Source: Methylobacterium sp. GXS13 (lineage in GTDB: Bacteria > Pseudomonadota > Alphaproteobacteria > Rhizobiales > Beijerinckiaceae). From it: a DNA stretch of 64,000 nucleotides. Of this stretch, positions 34,442-45,128 are shown one piece after another. The DNA is taken from NCBI RefSeq assembly GCF_001455965.1, contig NZ_LKKO01000069.1, positions 62,001-126,000 of the forward strand. Direction: 5' to 3'. The translations under genes were made by a program, and so were the position numbers. The notes under the pieces were generated by a model. The model saw nothing but the letters and a program-made list of their open reading frames with translations, was not told where the DNA came from and did not search any database. Numbering within the stretch: position 1 is the stretch's first letter; each line of letters starts with the position of its first letter.

Positions 34442-35059
34442 TCAGGGGCGCCTCGCGACGGTCCAGATCGCGGCGCCGGCCATGATGGCGGCCGCGCTCC
34501 GGTTCAAACGGACGCGGAGGACGGGTTTCCGCAGCGAATCCCGTGCCCGGGCTGCCAGGGCGGCATAGGGGGTCATGACGGCCACGAGCACCAGCGTGGT
34601 CAGACCGACAAGGGTGGCATAATCGCCGCCCGTGACGATCCGCAGATCAACGATCGTGGGCAGTACGGCGAGGTAGAAGACGATCGTTTTGGGGTTGGCG
34701 AGGGTGACGGTGATCCCGGCAATAAAACTCGCCAGCGGCCGGGCAGCTGGGCCGCCCTCGATCCGATCGGTTTTCCCGGCCGAGCGCCAGAGCCGTACTG
34801 CTAGGTAGGCGAGATAGAGACCGGCGCAGAACCGGACGACCAGAAAAACCTCGCCCAGCGTTTCCGCGATCAGGGCCAAGCCAAACACCGCCGCGGACAG
34901 GAAGATCAGATCACCCAGGATCAGCCCGACGGAAAACGCCATCGCAGCCCGGAAGCCCGAACTGAGCGCGCGGGCGACCAGGGCAACGACGCCAGGGCCG
35001 GGTACGGCGGCGGCAACGCTGAGCGCCAGCGCGTAGGCGATAAAGCCGGTGCCCGTCAT
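34442..35059 (-). CDS. LysE-family exporter
   Basis: 205 residues with about six membrane helices. The LysE/RhtB signature is at the N-terminus (SVAAAVPGPGVVALVARAL) followed by GLILGDLIFL and TVTLANPKTIVFYLAV. Members export amino acids or related compounds. ATG at 35059 gives the family start; the open frame extends further upstream without a better site. Lies downstream of the HDAC-family gene, with convergent ribB. Confidence 0.85.
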   Translation of the reverse strand: MTGTGFIAYALALSVAAAVPGPGVVALVARALSSGFRAAMAFSVGLILGDLIFLSAAVFGLALIAETLGEVFLVVRFCAGLYLAYLAVRLWRSAGKTDRIEGGPAARPLASFIAGITVTLANPKTIVFYLAVLPTIVDLRIVTGGDYATLVGLTTLVLVAVMTPYAALAARARDSLRKPVLRVRLNRSAAAIMAGAAIWTVARRP

Positions 35060-35220
35060 CGACTGCTCCACAGGCAGATCGGCGGCGCGATCCTGTTGCG
35101 GGCAAGCTTCTGCGATGGCCGCGCGACAAGCTTCGATGTCAGCATGATTCTGATCGTTCACAGATCGGCTGATCATGCCGCCGTTTGCGGCGTCTGCAAC
35201 CCGAATCGGAGCGCGCGCCG

Positions 35221-36150
35221 TCACCGCCCCATCAGTGCGTCCACATGGGCGGACACGGATTTGGACAGTCCCTCCAGACTGTAGCCGCCCTCCAGCACCG
35301 AGACGATCCGACCGCCGGCACAGCGCTCGGCCAGCTCCATCAGCTTGCGGGTCGCCCAGCCAAAATCCTCCGCCTCGAGCCGGAGGTTCGCCAGTGGATC
35401 GAGGCGGTGGCCGGCGAACCCCGCCGAGATCACGATCACGTCGGGCCGGAAGGTCTCCAGTCGCGACAGGATGCCGGCATCGAACGCCTCGCGAAACGCT
35501 GCGCCGTCGTCGTTGGGCCGGAGCGGCACGTTGACGATCGTGTCCTTCTCACCCCGCTCGGAGGCGGCGCCGCTGCCCGGGAACAGCGGCATCTGGTGCG
35601 TCGAGGCATAGAGCACGCTGGCGTCGTCCCAAAAGATGTCCTGGCTGCCATTGCCGTGGTGGACGTCCCAATCGACCAGGGCCACCCGCTCGGCGCCGTG
35701 CTTCTCCCGGGCGTAGCGGGCCGCGATGGCGGCGTGGTTGAACAGGCAGAAGCCCATCGACCGGGTTCGCTCGGCGTGGTGGCCGGGCGGCCGCATCGCC
35801 ACGAAGGCGTTCCGGCACTCGCCGGCCATCACCGCGTCGAGGGCGTGATTTGCCCCGCCGATAGCCCGCAGCGTCGCCTCCAGGCTGCCAGCCGAGAGGA
35901 TCGTGTCGGCATCGATCCCGACCATGCCGTGTTCCGGGACGGCAGCGACCAGGGCGTCTACGTAGTCGCGCGGATGCGCCAGGGTGGCGACTTCAATTTC
36001 CGCCCGTGGCGCGGCCACTCGCACGAGGCCTGCGAAGCGCTCGTCTTCCAGGGCTCGCTCGATCGCCCGCATCCGCGCCGGACGCTCCGGATGCCCCTCG
36101 GGCACCTCGTGGTCGAAACTCGCGGGATGGCTGACGTACAAGGTGGTCAC
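35221..36150 (-). CDS. Histone-deacetylase/AcuC/acetylpolyamine amidohydrolase family protein
   Basis: 309 residues. Zinc hydrolase removing acetyl groups from lysine or polyamine-type substrates. Core motifs: SHPASFDHEVPEGHPERP, MRPPGHHAE with the catalytic His pair, VDWDVHHGNGSQ with metal ligands, and SAGFAGHRLDPL. I chose GTG at 36150 because a GGGAG site lies 9 bases upstream and it matches family N-termini; the frame is open further upstream. The target is unknown. Upstream of the LysE gene on the same strand. Confidence 0.87.
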   Translation of the reverse strand: MTTLYVSHPASFDHEVPEGHPERPARMRAIERALEDERFAGLVRVAAPRAEIEVATLAHPRDYVDALVAAVPEHGMVGIDADTILSAGSLEATLRAIGGANHALDAVMAGECRNAFVAMRPPGHHAERTRSMGFCLFNHAAIAARYAREKHGAERVALVDWDVHHGNGSQDIFWDDASVLYASTHQMPLFPGSGAASERGEKDTIVNVPLRPNDDGAAFREAFDAGILSRLETFRPDVIVISAGFAGHRLDPLANLRLEAEDFGWATRKLMELAERCAGGRIVSVLEGGYSLEGLSKSVSAHVDALMGR

Positions 36151-36332
36151 GACGGTCGCTCCCGGGTGCGGTCCTGTCGCGCGCCTGCAACAAGAGCCGG
36201 CAATGTGCCATGGGCGCAACGCGCCGACTACGGTGGGGTGCCCGTTCTGGTTATAGTTGCTCAAATCTTCCATGGGACGGGTCTCGACCAGGCCGTAAGT
36301 CCAAGGTCCGGAAGCTGTCCGAAGAAAGCCGC

Positions 36333-36911
36333 ATGCGCATCATTCCGGTCATCGCCTGCGCCATGCTGCTCGCGAGTTGCACCTTCAAAGCCGTACCGGA
36401 TCCAAAAGTCTCGGCCCGTGACGCCGAGTTCATGGCGCTCGTCCCCGAGGCCGAGTTCGACCCCCACTTCGCCCGCTATCAAGTGGAAGACCCGACCGGG
36501 CAGCCTCCGGGCACAATTGTCGTCGAAACCAAGGAGCGGCAGCTCTACCTCGTGTTGCCGGACGGCAAGGCGATCCGCTACGGCGTGTCGGTGGGGGACG
36601 AGGCGTATGGCTGGGCGGGCACCGCCACAGTCGACCGGAAGGCTGAGTGGCCGGCCTGGAACCCGCCGGCCGAAATGATCAAGCGCTGGCCCCACGTCCA
36701 TGCCATGCAGGGCGGCCCGATGAATCCGCTGGGTGCCCGCGCCCTCTACCTGGCCGATCACGGCCGGGATACGCTCTACCGGATCCACGGCACCAACGAG
36801 CCGGAGAAGATCGGCCAGGCGGTCTCCTCCGGGTGCATCCGCATGCGCAACATCGACGTGGTGGACCTGTTCGACCGCGTGCCCGTCGGGGCCACGGTCA
36901 TCGTCCGGTAA
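36333..36911 (+). CDS. L,D-transpeptidase lipoprotein (YkuD/ErfK family)
   Basis: 192 residues. Lipoprotein signal MRIIPVIACAMLLASC with Cys16 as the lipidated residue. The catalytic YkuD domain occupies about 60-192, with RIHGTNEPEKIGQAVSSGCIRM carrying the His and active-site Cys. It forms 3-3 peptidoglycan crosslinks or attaches proteins to the wall in the periplasm. The ATG at 36333 is fixed by the signal peptide. Confidence 0.92.
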   Translation: MRIIPVIACAMLLASCTFKAVPDPKVSARDAEFMALVPEAEFDPHFARYQVEDPTGQPPGTIVVETKERQLYLVLPDGKAIRYGVSVGDEAYGWAGTATVDRKAEWPAWNPPAEMIKRWPHVHAMQGGPMNPLGARALYLADHGRDTLYRIHGTNEPEKIGQAVSSGCIRMRNIDVVDLFDRVPVGATVIVR

Positions 36912-37073
36912 CGCAACTGATCAACGTCCCAATAAGCCTGCTTGCTCGGTCCGTGTTTACCTGAACTTCCGTTCAGATCTTGCCGTTAACTTCCGGCAGG
37001 GGTGCCGTCCCGTAAGTTCAAATCACACCGGGACAAACACCGACCACAGCAAAGGTCGGAGGAGCAGGCAGCC

Positions 37074-37511
37074 ATGACCATGATCTCCGTTCAACAGTTC
37101 TGCAACCATGCTGTTTCGACTGGCACGATCAGCGACGAGGACCTCCTGGTCCTCAAGCGCGAGGTCCTGCCGGAGGGGATCATGAGCCGCGACGAGGCGG
37201 ACATGCTGATCGCCCTGGAGCGCGCGGTGATCGGCTCGGACGCCTTCGCCGACTTCCTCGTGGCCTCGGTGGTCGATTTCGCCGTGTGGGGCTTGCGCCC
37301 GACCGGCTATATCGACCGCGAGGTCGCCGCCTGGCTCGCCGGCTCGCTCACTGGCCGCGACGGGCCGAGCCCGGTCGGCGCCCGGATCGCCATGGAGATC
37401 GTCCGCGAGGCGCAGGGCAGCGCCGAGGCCCTGATGGCCTTCGCCCTGGATGCGAACCGCTGGACCCGCGAGGCCCAGGCTCCGCGCGTCACCTTTGCGT
37501 TGGCGGCTTGA
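37074..37511 (+). CDS. Hypothetical protein, 145 residues
   Basis: No domain that I can name with confidence. Acidic, helical and cytoplasmic-looking, with the segments SDEDLLVLKREVLPEG, SRDEADMLIALERAVIG and DFLVASVVDFAVWGLRPTGYIDRE. The ATG follows a GGAGGAGC site. The layout (one Ala-rich helical domain with a conserved RPTGYID stretch) looks like a small alphaproteobacterial family. Sits alone between an L,D-transpeptidase and pccA. Confidence 0.7.
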   Translation: MTMISVQQFCNHAVSTGTISDEDLLVLKREVLPEGIMSRDEADMLIALERAVIGSDAFADFLVASVVDFAVWGLRPTGYIDREVAAWLAGSLTGRDGPSPVGARIAMEIVREAQGSAEALMAFALDANRWTREAQAPRVTFALAA

Positions 37512-37611
37512 GCCTTCGACCAAGGCGTAGCTTCCGTCTTCGGCGCAACTGATCTATCGGGACAGTCAAGCCGGTGTGCAATCCGGCGATCTCGAGAGCG
37601 ATGCGCCAGCG

Positions 37612-39615
<2,004 letters not shown>

Positions 39616-39639
39616 AGGTTCTTTCACCCTCACGTCGTC

Positions 39640-39870
39640 ATGACTGCCGCATCCAACGAGCAGACGAAGCTGTTGGCGTCCGCCATCAACAACGTGGCGG
39701 TCTCCTTCGTCGTGATCGGCTTTGTGACGCCGGTGGTCGCAGTGAGCTTCGGTGGGCCCGCGGGCGTTATCCAGCGCGTTGAGAACGTGGTCTTTGCCTT
39801 CGCCTGGCTTTGCACCGGGTTCGTACTACATTGGACAGAGAGGCAGATTCTGCGGGGGATCAAGCCATGA
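39640..39870 (+). CDS. Small two-helix membrane protein, 76 residues
   Basis: Two hydrophobic segments (about 15-35 AVSFVVIGFVTPVVAVSFGG and 48-65 VVFAFAWLCTGFVLHW) joined by a short loop. No family recognised. It begins 24 bases after pccA and its stop overlaps the start of a 40-residue membrane peptide (ATGA). The coupling suggests the two act as a pair. Confidence 0.65.
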   Translation: MTAASNEQTKLLASAINNVAVSFVVIGFVTPVVAVSFGGPAGVIQRVENVVFAFAWLCTGFVLHWTERQILRGIKP

Positions 39871-39989
39871 GCGCCGACTGGCTTTTCGTCACATTCGTGA
39901 TCCCGGCGGTGGCCATCGCCGTCGCCTACGTGGCGATGCGCGCAAACGAATGGTCCATTCAGCGCGACGAGCGGAAATCCGGGAAGTAA
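39867..39989 (+). CDS. Single-helix membrane micropeptide, 40 residues
   Basis: The ATG overlaps the stop of the 76-residue gene by 4 bases. The peptide starts MSADWLFVTFVIPAVAIAVA (one membrane helix) and ends in a charged tail (IQRDERKSGK). No known family. The exact ATGA overlap and clean membrane-helix composition support it as a real, easily missed gene. Probably translated only after ribosomes finish the upstream gene. Confidence 0.55.
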   Translation: MSADWLFVTFVIPAVAIAVAYVAMRANEWSIQRDERKSGK

Positions 39990-40019
39990 TTCAGCGACGC
40001 GACGCTCAACGGTCGCTGC

Positions 40020-40451
40020 ATGCCCTTATACTTCGCCTACGGCGCGAACATGGATGCCACCGCGATGGCCCTGCGTTGCCCGGTCTCGCGGCTGATCGGC
40101 TGCGGGCGGCTGCCGGGATACCGCTTCATCATCATGCGCGAGGGCTACGCCTCGGTGGTGCGAGACTCTGCCCGCGTGGTCCATGGCGTCCTGTGGGAAC
40201 TGGCCCTCGACGACATCCCGGCTCTCGACCGCTACGAAGGCGTTGCTGGTGGCCTTTACGCGAAGGCGACGCTGCCTGTGACCACAGCCAGTGGGGTCAA
40301 GCGTGCCCTGATCTATCTTGGCCGGTCGACCGCATCTGGCCGGCCGCGGCCGGGCTACCTCGAAGCCGTCATGGCGGCTGCCCAGGCCGCACAACTGCCG
40401 CCAGCCTATATCCGCGAACTCGGTCGCTGGACGCGTGGCGCGCCCGCCTGA
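40020..40451 (+). CDS. Gamma-glutamylcyclotransferase-like protein
   Basis: 143 residues with the cyclotransferase fold signature YFAYGANMD at the N-terminus (usual YGSN), GYRFIIMREGYASVV, and ALDRYEG containing the catalytic Glu. The family forms 5-oxoproline from gamma-glutamyl compounds; several members have other small-amine substrates. ATG at 40020, 30 bases after the micropeptide gene, possibly in the same transcript. Confidence 0.85.
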   Translation: MPLYFAYGANMDATAMALRCPVSRLIGCGRLPGYRFIIMREGYASVVRDSARVVHGVLWELALDDIPALDRYEGVAGGLYAKATLPVTTASGVKRALIYLGRSTASGRPRPGYLEAVMAAAQAAQLPPAYIRELGRWTRGAPA

Positions 40452-40595
40452 TCATTCGGCAATTGGTACGCAACCTGCTTGCTCGCGATCGACCGGGGCG
40501 GCGACACCATCATGCGCCTCAGTCAGCTGTGATGATTGCGCAGCGTGCCCCTCGGTCAACGGCGATCGGCGGCCGCGTGCGAGGGAGAGGTTCGC

Positions 40596-41444
40596 ATGTC
40601 CTATCTGGCGCCCGCCGATTTCGTGAAGAAGGCCGTCGATGCCGGTGAATCGAAGGTCTTCATGGCCACCAAAGACACCTTTATCCGGGCCTACATGGCA
40701 GGCGCGATCCTGGCGCTCGCGGCAGCTTTTGCGGTGACCATCAATCAGACCACGGGCCAACCGCTCGTCGGGGCGCTGCTGTTCCCGGTCGGCTTCTCCA
40801 TGCTGTACCTGCTCGGCTACGACCTGTTCACGGGCGTCTGCGTCCTCACGCCACTCGCCCTCATCGACAAGCGCCCGGGTGTCACCGTGGCCGGCATCGC
40901 CCGCAATTGGACTCTCGTGTTCTTCGGGAATTTCGCCGGCGCCCTTACCACGGCGTTGATGATGGCGATCGTCTTCACGTTCGGCTTCGCAACTGAGCCG
41001 AATGCCGTCGGCAAAGCGATTGCCGGCATCGGCGAGGCGCGTACCCTCGGCTACGAGAAGTACGGCGCGGCCGGCATGCTGACGCTCTTCGTGCGCGCCA
41101 TGATGTGCAACTGGATGGTCTCCACCGGTGTCATCGGCGCAATGCTGTCGACCTCGGTCCCCGGCAAGGTGATCGCCATGTGGATGCCGATCACGGTGTT
41201 CTTCTTTATGACCTTCGAGCACTCGGTCGTGAACATGTTCCTGTTCCCGTCGGCGATCCTGATGGGCGGCCACCTGACCGTCATGGATTACCTTTTGTGG
41301 AACGAGATCCCGACGCTGCTCGGTAACATCGTCGGCGGCCTCGCCTTCACCGGCCTGATGCTCTACTCGACCCACGTCCGGACGGGCGAGAAGCGTTCGG
41401 CCCCGGTTGGTGTCGACGCGCGTCGCCCGATGGCGGCCGAGTGA
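40596..41444 (+). CDS. Formate/nitrite transporter (FNT) family channel
   Basis: 282 residues and six membrane helices. FNT signatures include LLGYDLFTGVCVL, RNWTLVFFGNFAGA and FEHSVVNMFLFP, which holds the central pore histidine. Such channels move formate, nitrite or hydrosulfide with protons. In a methylotroph with oxalate genes formate is the likely cargo (inference). The ATG at 40596 has a GAGGGAGAGG site. A hairpin ending in TTT follows. Confidence 0.9.
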   Translation: MSYLAPADFVKKAVDAGESKVFMATKDTFIRAYMAGAILALAAAFAVTINQTTGQPLVGALLFPVGFSMLYLLGYDLFTGVCVLTPLALIDKRPGVTVAGIARNWTLVFFGNFAGALTTALMMAIVFTFGFATEPNAVGKAIAGIGEARTLGYEKYGAAGMLTLFVRAMMCNWMVSTGVIGAMLSTSVPGKVIAMWMPITVFFFMTFEHSVVNMFLFPSAILMGGHLTVMDYLLWNEIPTLLGNIVGGLAFTGLMLYSTHVRTGEKRSAPVGVDARRPMAAE

Positions 41445-41452
41445 GGTTTGGC

Positions 41453-41477
41453 GGCCCGCGCCCCGGCGCGGGCCTTT
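41453..41477 (+). terminator. Intrinsic terminator after the FNT gene
   Basis: GGCCCGCGCC and GGCGCGGGCC arms around CC, followed by TTT, 8 bases after the stop. Confidence 0.7.
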
Positions 41478-41496
41478 CGTAGGCGGTGTGATCTCG

Positions 41497-41781
41497 ATGA
41501 GTGCGACCCGCACCGTCTCTGTCATCATCACGGGACGCGTTCAGGGCGTCTCCTACCGAGCCTGGACACAGGCCGAAGCGCGTGTGCGGGGCTTGTCCGG
41601 CTTCGTCCGCAATCAGGACGATGGTTCCGTCGAGGCCCTATTCAGCGGGCCGGCGGAGGTCGTCGATCAGATGGTCGCGCTGTGCCGGTCCGGCCCCCCA
41701 AGCGCGCGGGTTTCCGACATCAGCGTGCGCGAGGGCGGCGACCCGCCGGATACGAGCCAGTTCGAGGTCCTGCGACGTTGA
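41497..41781 (+). CDS. acyP: Acylphosphatase
   Basis: 94 residues. It hydrolyses acyl phosphates. The catalytic arginine lies in GRVQGVSYRAW (about 14-24) and the catalytic asparagine in FVRNQDDGSVE (about 37-47). ATG at 41497; GTG at 41488 is three codons upstream. Precedes the DUF599 gene. Confidence 0.93.
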   Translation: MSATRTVSVIITGRVQGVSYRAWTQAEARVRGLSGFVRNQDDGSVEALFSGPAEVVDQMVALCRSGPPSARVSDISVREGGDPPDTSQFEVLRR

Positions 41782-41875
41782 GGGGGCGCAAGTCGGCGCG
41801 ACGGGTTCTGCGGCACGGGCGGGACTGGTATGGCCTCGGGCCGCTTCCGGTTCCGAATGCTGGCGCCACGAATCC

Positions 41876-42637
41876 ATGACCGACCTGACTGCAGGCAGCG
41901 CAGCTTTCTCGCCCCTGGATCTTGGAGCGCTGGCGTATTTTATCGTTGCCTGGGTCGCGTATGGCCTATCGGTCGGCCGCCTGCGCGGCCGCATGATCTC
42001 GCTGAGCCAGATCATGAATGTTCACCGGTCGAACTGGGCTCGGCAAATCATCGGCCGCGAGAACCGGGTGGTCGACACGCAGATCAACGCCTCACTCCAG
42101 AACGGCACCGCCTTCTTCGCATCCACTTCGCTGATCGCGCTGGGCTCGGTGCTGACTCTGTCGCGTTCCGGCGACGACGTCCTCAACCTGTTCGCGACGC
42201 TGCCGTTCGGTACGGTGGCGAACCGCACCACCTGGGAATTGAAGGTTGCCGGCCTCGCTGTGGTGTTCGTCTACGCCTTTTTCAAATTCGCCTGGGCGTA
42301 TCGGCTGTTCAATTACGCGGCGATCTTGCTCGGTGCAGTGCCTCCGAAAGGCTCGGATGTCAGCGACATCGAGATGATGCGGGCGGTCCGCCGACTTGCG
42401 GCGATGAATGTCAGCGCCGGCCGGCATTTCGCCCGGGGACAGCGCGCCTTCTTTTTCGCGCTCGCTTATCTAGGCTGGTTTGTGAGCCCGTATGTGCTCA
42501 TCGCCTCGACAAGTGCCGTCGTCGTCATCATGTGGCGTCGACAGTTTGCCTCGGAAATCCGCAAGGCGCTGCTGGAGGCCGGTGAGGGCCCGCATGAGGG
42601 ACCGCTGCTGGCTCCCGCCGAGGAAGCACGGACATGA
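41876..42637 (+). CDS. DUF599-family membrane protein
   Basis: 253 residues with four to five membrane helices (AYFIVAWVAYGLSVG, FFASTSLIALGSVL, LAVVFVYAFFKFAWAYRLF, FFFALAYLGWF). The patterns VHRSNWARQI and DTQINASLQNGTAFFASTS fit the DUF599 family of unknown function. The ATG at 41876 follows the acylphosphatase gene by 95 bases. Its stop overlaps the next start (ATGA). Confidence 0.8.
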   Translation: MTDLTAGSAAFSPLDLGALAYFIVAWVAYGLSVGRLRGRMISLSQIMNVHRSNWARQIIGRENRVVDTQINASLQNGTAFFASTSLIALGSVLTLSRSGDDVLNLFATLPFGTVANRTTWELKVAGLAVVFVYAFFKFAWAYRLFNYAAILLGAVPPKGSDVSDIEMMRAVRRLAAMNVSAGRHFARGQRAFFFALAYLGWFVSPYVLIASTSAVVVIMWRRQFASEIRKALLEAGEGPHEGPLLAPAEEART

Positions 42638-42942
42638 TTACGACCAGGGCGGACGAAGCGGCGATCGAGGAGACCCTGCTTGGCCTCGTGGCCGAGCGCG
42701 GGGCTGGCAAGACGATCTGCCCCTCCGAAGTCGCCCGCGCGCTGGGCGGCCCGCATCCAGACGGGTGGGGGCCGCTGATGCAGCCGGTGCGGCGGGTCGC
42801 GGTGCGGCTGGCGCATGCCGGCCAGGTTGCGATCCTGCGAAAAGGCAAGCCTGTCGATCCGAACGATTTTCGCGGTATCTATCGGCTGGCGTTGCCGGGC
42901 GCCGCCACTGGCTCGGGCCCCGGCAGCCAATCCGACGTGTAG
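42634..42942 (+). CDS. DUF3253-like small protein
   Basis: 102 residues. It has a winged-helix-like pattern: LLGLVAERGAGKTICPSEVARALG, then WGPLMQPVRRVAVRLAHAGQVAILRKGKPVDP and FRGIYRL, as in DUF3253 proteins. Translationally coupled to the DUF599 gene by a 4-base overlap. Its last 64 bases overlap the 3' end of the convergent YdcF-like gene. Possible small DNA-binding protein; function unknown. Confidence 0.78.
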   Translation: MITTRADEAAIEETLLGLVAERGAGKTICPSEVARALGGPHPDGWGPLMQPVRRVAVRLAHAGQVAILRKGKPVDPNDFRGIYRLALPGAATGSGPGSQSDV

Positions 42943-43706
42943 CCGGCGAGCCGGTAGGCCGCGAGGCCAATCCACTCCTTCACCGCGAGATCGAGTTGAA
43001 GGAGACCGTCGGAGGCAAAACCGTGGAAGCGTGCGATGTCGCCCCAGCCGCGGGTTCGGTAATCGACCGGGAACGCGTCGACGGTGAAGCCGGCCTCCCG
43101 GAAACAGCCGATCGCCCGGGGCATGTGCCAGGCCGAGGTGATCAGCAGCCAGCGCTCGCCCGGCTTCGGTAGGACCAACGCAGCCGTAAAGGCGGCGTTC
43201 TCTCGCGTATTGCGTGATCGGTTCTCGAGGATCATCCGGGTCCGAGGCAGGCCGAGAACATCAGCGTGGCGACTGACGATATCGGCTTCTGCGATGCCAC
43301 CGCCGACGAAGCCGCTCCCGCCTGAGAAGACCAGCCGGGCCGCCGGGAAGCGCCGCGCCAAATCGGCGAGGTAGATCGGCCGTTCGCCGGCATCGTTGAC
43401 GATGACCTGATCGCGCGTTTCGGACAATCCGGCCTCGATGCCGCCGCCGAGCACGATGATGCCCGCCGGAGCCGGCCCGTCATCCGGGTAGGCCGGGAAG
43501 CGCTGCTCCAGCGGCAGCAGGGCAATCTCCGACAGGGGCGCCAAACCGCCAAGGACAAGTCCAAGCACGCCGAAACCGGCGAGACCGAGGCCGGTCCGGC
43601 GCAAGCGCGTCAACGCCAGCAGAAAGAGCCCAGCGAAAATCGAGAATATGAAGGCGTTCGATGGGGTGATCAGGAAATAGACCACCTTCGAGAGCGGGAA
43701 AAACAC
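42879..43706 (-). CDS. YdcF/ElyC-family (DUF218) membrane protein
   Basis: 275 residues. Two N-terminal membrane helices (FLITPSNAFIFSIFAGLFLL and LAGFGVLGLVLGGLAP) precede a periplasmic DUF218 domain: IIVLGGGIEAGLS, LVFSGGSG, ENRSRNTRENA and LLITSAWHMPRAIGCF. Homologues such as ElyC and SanA act in envelope and peptidoglycan precursor homeostasis. Downstream gene of the minus-strand series with the RraA-like gene 9 bases upstream. Confidence 0.88.
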   Translation of the reverse strand: MFFPLSKVVYFLITPSNAFIFSIFAGLFLLALTRLRRTGLGLAGFGVLGLVLGGLAPLSEIALLPLEQRFPAYPDDGPAPAGIIVLGGGIEAGLSETRDQVIVNDAGERPIYLADLARRFPAARLVFSGGSGFVGGGIAEADIVSRHADVLGLPRTRMILENRSRNTRENAAFTAALVLPKPGERWLLITSAWHMPRAIGCFREAGFTVDAFPVDYRTRGWGDIARFHGFASDGLLQLDLAVKEWIGLAAYRLAGYTSDWLPGPEPVAAPGNASR

Positions 43707-43715
43707 GACCGTGTC

Positions 43716-44363
43716 TCAGGTCGGTTTCGTCTCGGCTTCAAACCGGGACAGGGCAGCGGCGTCCGGGGGCAGCAGGGTAGCAAGGCTCCCGCCCTTCTCC
43801 ACTTCACGCTGGATCCAAAGGTCTAGGCGCTGCTGCTCGACGGCTTCCAGGGCAACCCGCTCGGCGATATCTGCCGGCAGCGCAACGATGCCGCTGGAAC
43901 CGCAGACCATGATATCACCCGGATAAATCGCGGCACCGCCGCAGGAGACCGGCTCCTGTGAGCCGACGAGCGATAGGGTGTCACTTCCGCCCACCGGAGC
44001 GGACCAGACCGGCAGGCCGACGGTATCCGGCACCGCGGCGTCGGTGACGAGACCGGCCACGCCGCGCTGGGCGAGCCGCGCCGCGACGATCGCCCCGAAG
44101 GGCAGGGCGAGGCTGGAACCGGCCGCATCGATCACCAGGACCGCGCCCTCCGGAACCGCATCGATCGCGGCGGCCAGATCGCCGGCGGCGTCGTTGCGGG
44201 CCGGAATCATCCGCACCGTATAAGCAGGTCCGATAGCACTGCCGCCGCGGCCGGATAGACCATGCGGGCTGTACGCTTTCACGCCGGCCCGCGTCAGCGC
44301 CCGGGCCAGACTCGCCGGGGTCACGGCAGAGAGCGCGTCGCGCAAGGTCGGGTCGATCGCCAT
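43716..44363 (-). CDS. RraA-like protein (HMG/CHA aldolase or RraA fold)
   Basis: 215 residues in the RraA fold: MIPARNDAAGDLAAAIDAVPEGAVLVIDAAG, then AQRGVAGLVTDAAVPDTVGLPVW and a segment of the type GAAIYPGDIMVCGSSGIVALP. Members are aldolases for hydroxymethylglutarate-type acids, or RNase E regulators. In the usual G-x-V-R-D motif the arginine is replaced by proline (AAVPD), while the metal-binding Asp is retained, so classical aldolase activity is doubtful. Follows the GST gene by 135 bases. Confidence 0.78.
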   Translation of the reverse strand: MAIDPTLRDALSAVTPASLARALTRAGVKAYSPHGLSGRGGSAIGPAYTVRMIPARNDAAGDLAAAIDAVPEGAVLVIDAAGSSLALPFGAIVAARLAQRGVAGLVTDAAVPDTVGLPVWSAPVGGSDTLSLVGSQEPVSCGGAAIYPGDIMVCGSSGIVALPADIAERVALEAVEQQRLDLWIQREVEKGGSLATLLPPDAAALSRFEAETKPT

Positions 44364-44498
44364 CAGAGGCTCCGTGGAAGGCCGGCGCCGGACGGATCGG
44401 CGAATTTGCAGAAGGTGGATCGCATGGGCGCGCCGACAAGGCCGCGCTTGCGGCTTCGCCCCGAAAGGCTGCCACTTGGCACGACGACGCGCATGAAC

Positions 44499-45116
44499 TC
44501 AGGAAATCGGCTCGCCGAGGGCCCGAGCCGCCCCGGGCCGGACGGCGATCCTTTCGTACCAGCGGCGCAAGGCCGGGCGCTCGATGCGGTCGGCCGGCAG
44601 GTTGAGCCAGCGATGCGCCGCGCAGCCGAGGGCGATGTCGGCGATGCTGAAGCCAGCGCCGACCGCATAATCGCGATCGGCCAGATGCGCGTCCAGAATG
44701 GCGGCGAAGGCTTCTGTGCGCTTTACCGAGGCCGCGATCACGGCTCGGTCCGGATCCGGTGACCGGTAGAGCTGCCAGAACGCGTCGCGCATGGCGGGCG
44801 TGAAGGTGGTGGCCTGCCAGTCCAGCCATTGCTGGACAAGGGCGCATGTCCGCGGGTCGGCGGGCAGCGCGAGGGCCGGTGAAATCGCCGCGACGTAGCG
44901 CAGGATGGCATTGGATTCCCAGAGGATGAACCCGTCTTCCTCGAGCGTCGGGACGAGCCCGTTCGGGTTCATGGCGCGGTAGGCGGGATCATCGACGACG
45001 CCGTGGGCACCGCCGGCATCGACCCGCTCATAGGCGAGCCCAGCCTCATCCAGCGCCCATGCCGCCTTCTGCACGTTGACCGAGGTGAGCCGGCCCCAGA
45101 GCTTGCGCATCGTCAC
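44499..45116 (-). CDS. Glutathione S-transferase family protein
   Basis: 205 residues. N-terminal thioredoxin-like domain (LWGRLTSVNVQKAAWALDEAG, NPNGLVPTLEEDGFILWESNAI with the cis-Pro and Glu-Ser glutathione-binding residues) and a helical C-terminal domain (FSIADIALGCAAHRWL). Detoxification or thiol transfer in the cytoplasm. It starts 12 bases after the EpmB stop and so is probably in the epmA-epmB transcript. Confidence 0.88.
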   Translation of the reverse strand: MTMRKLWGRLTSVNVQKAAWALDEAGLAYERVDAGGAHGVVDDPAYRAMNPNGLVPTLEEDGFILWESNAILRYVAAISPALALPADPRTCALVQQWLDWQATTFTPAMRDAFWQLYRSPDPDRAVIAASVKRTEAFAAILDAHLADRDYAVGAGFSIADIALGCAAHRWLNLPADRIERPALRRWYERIAVRPGAARALGEPIS

Positions 45117-45128
45117 GACATCTCTCCG

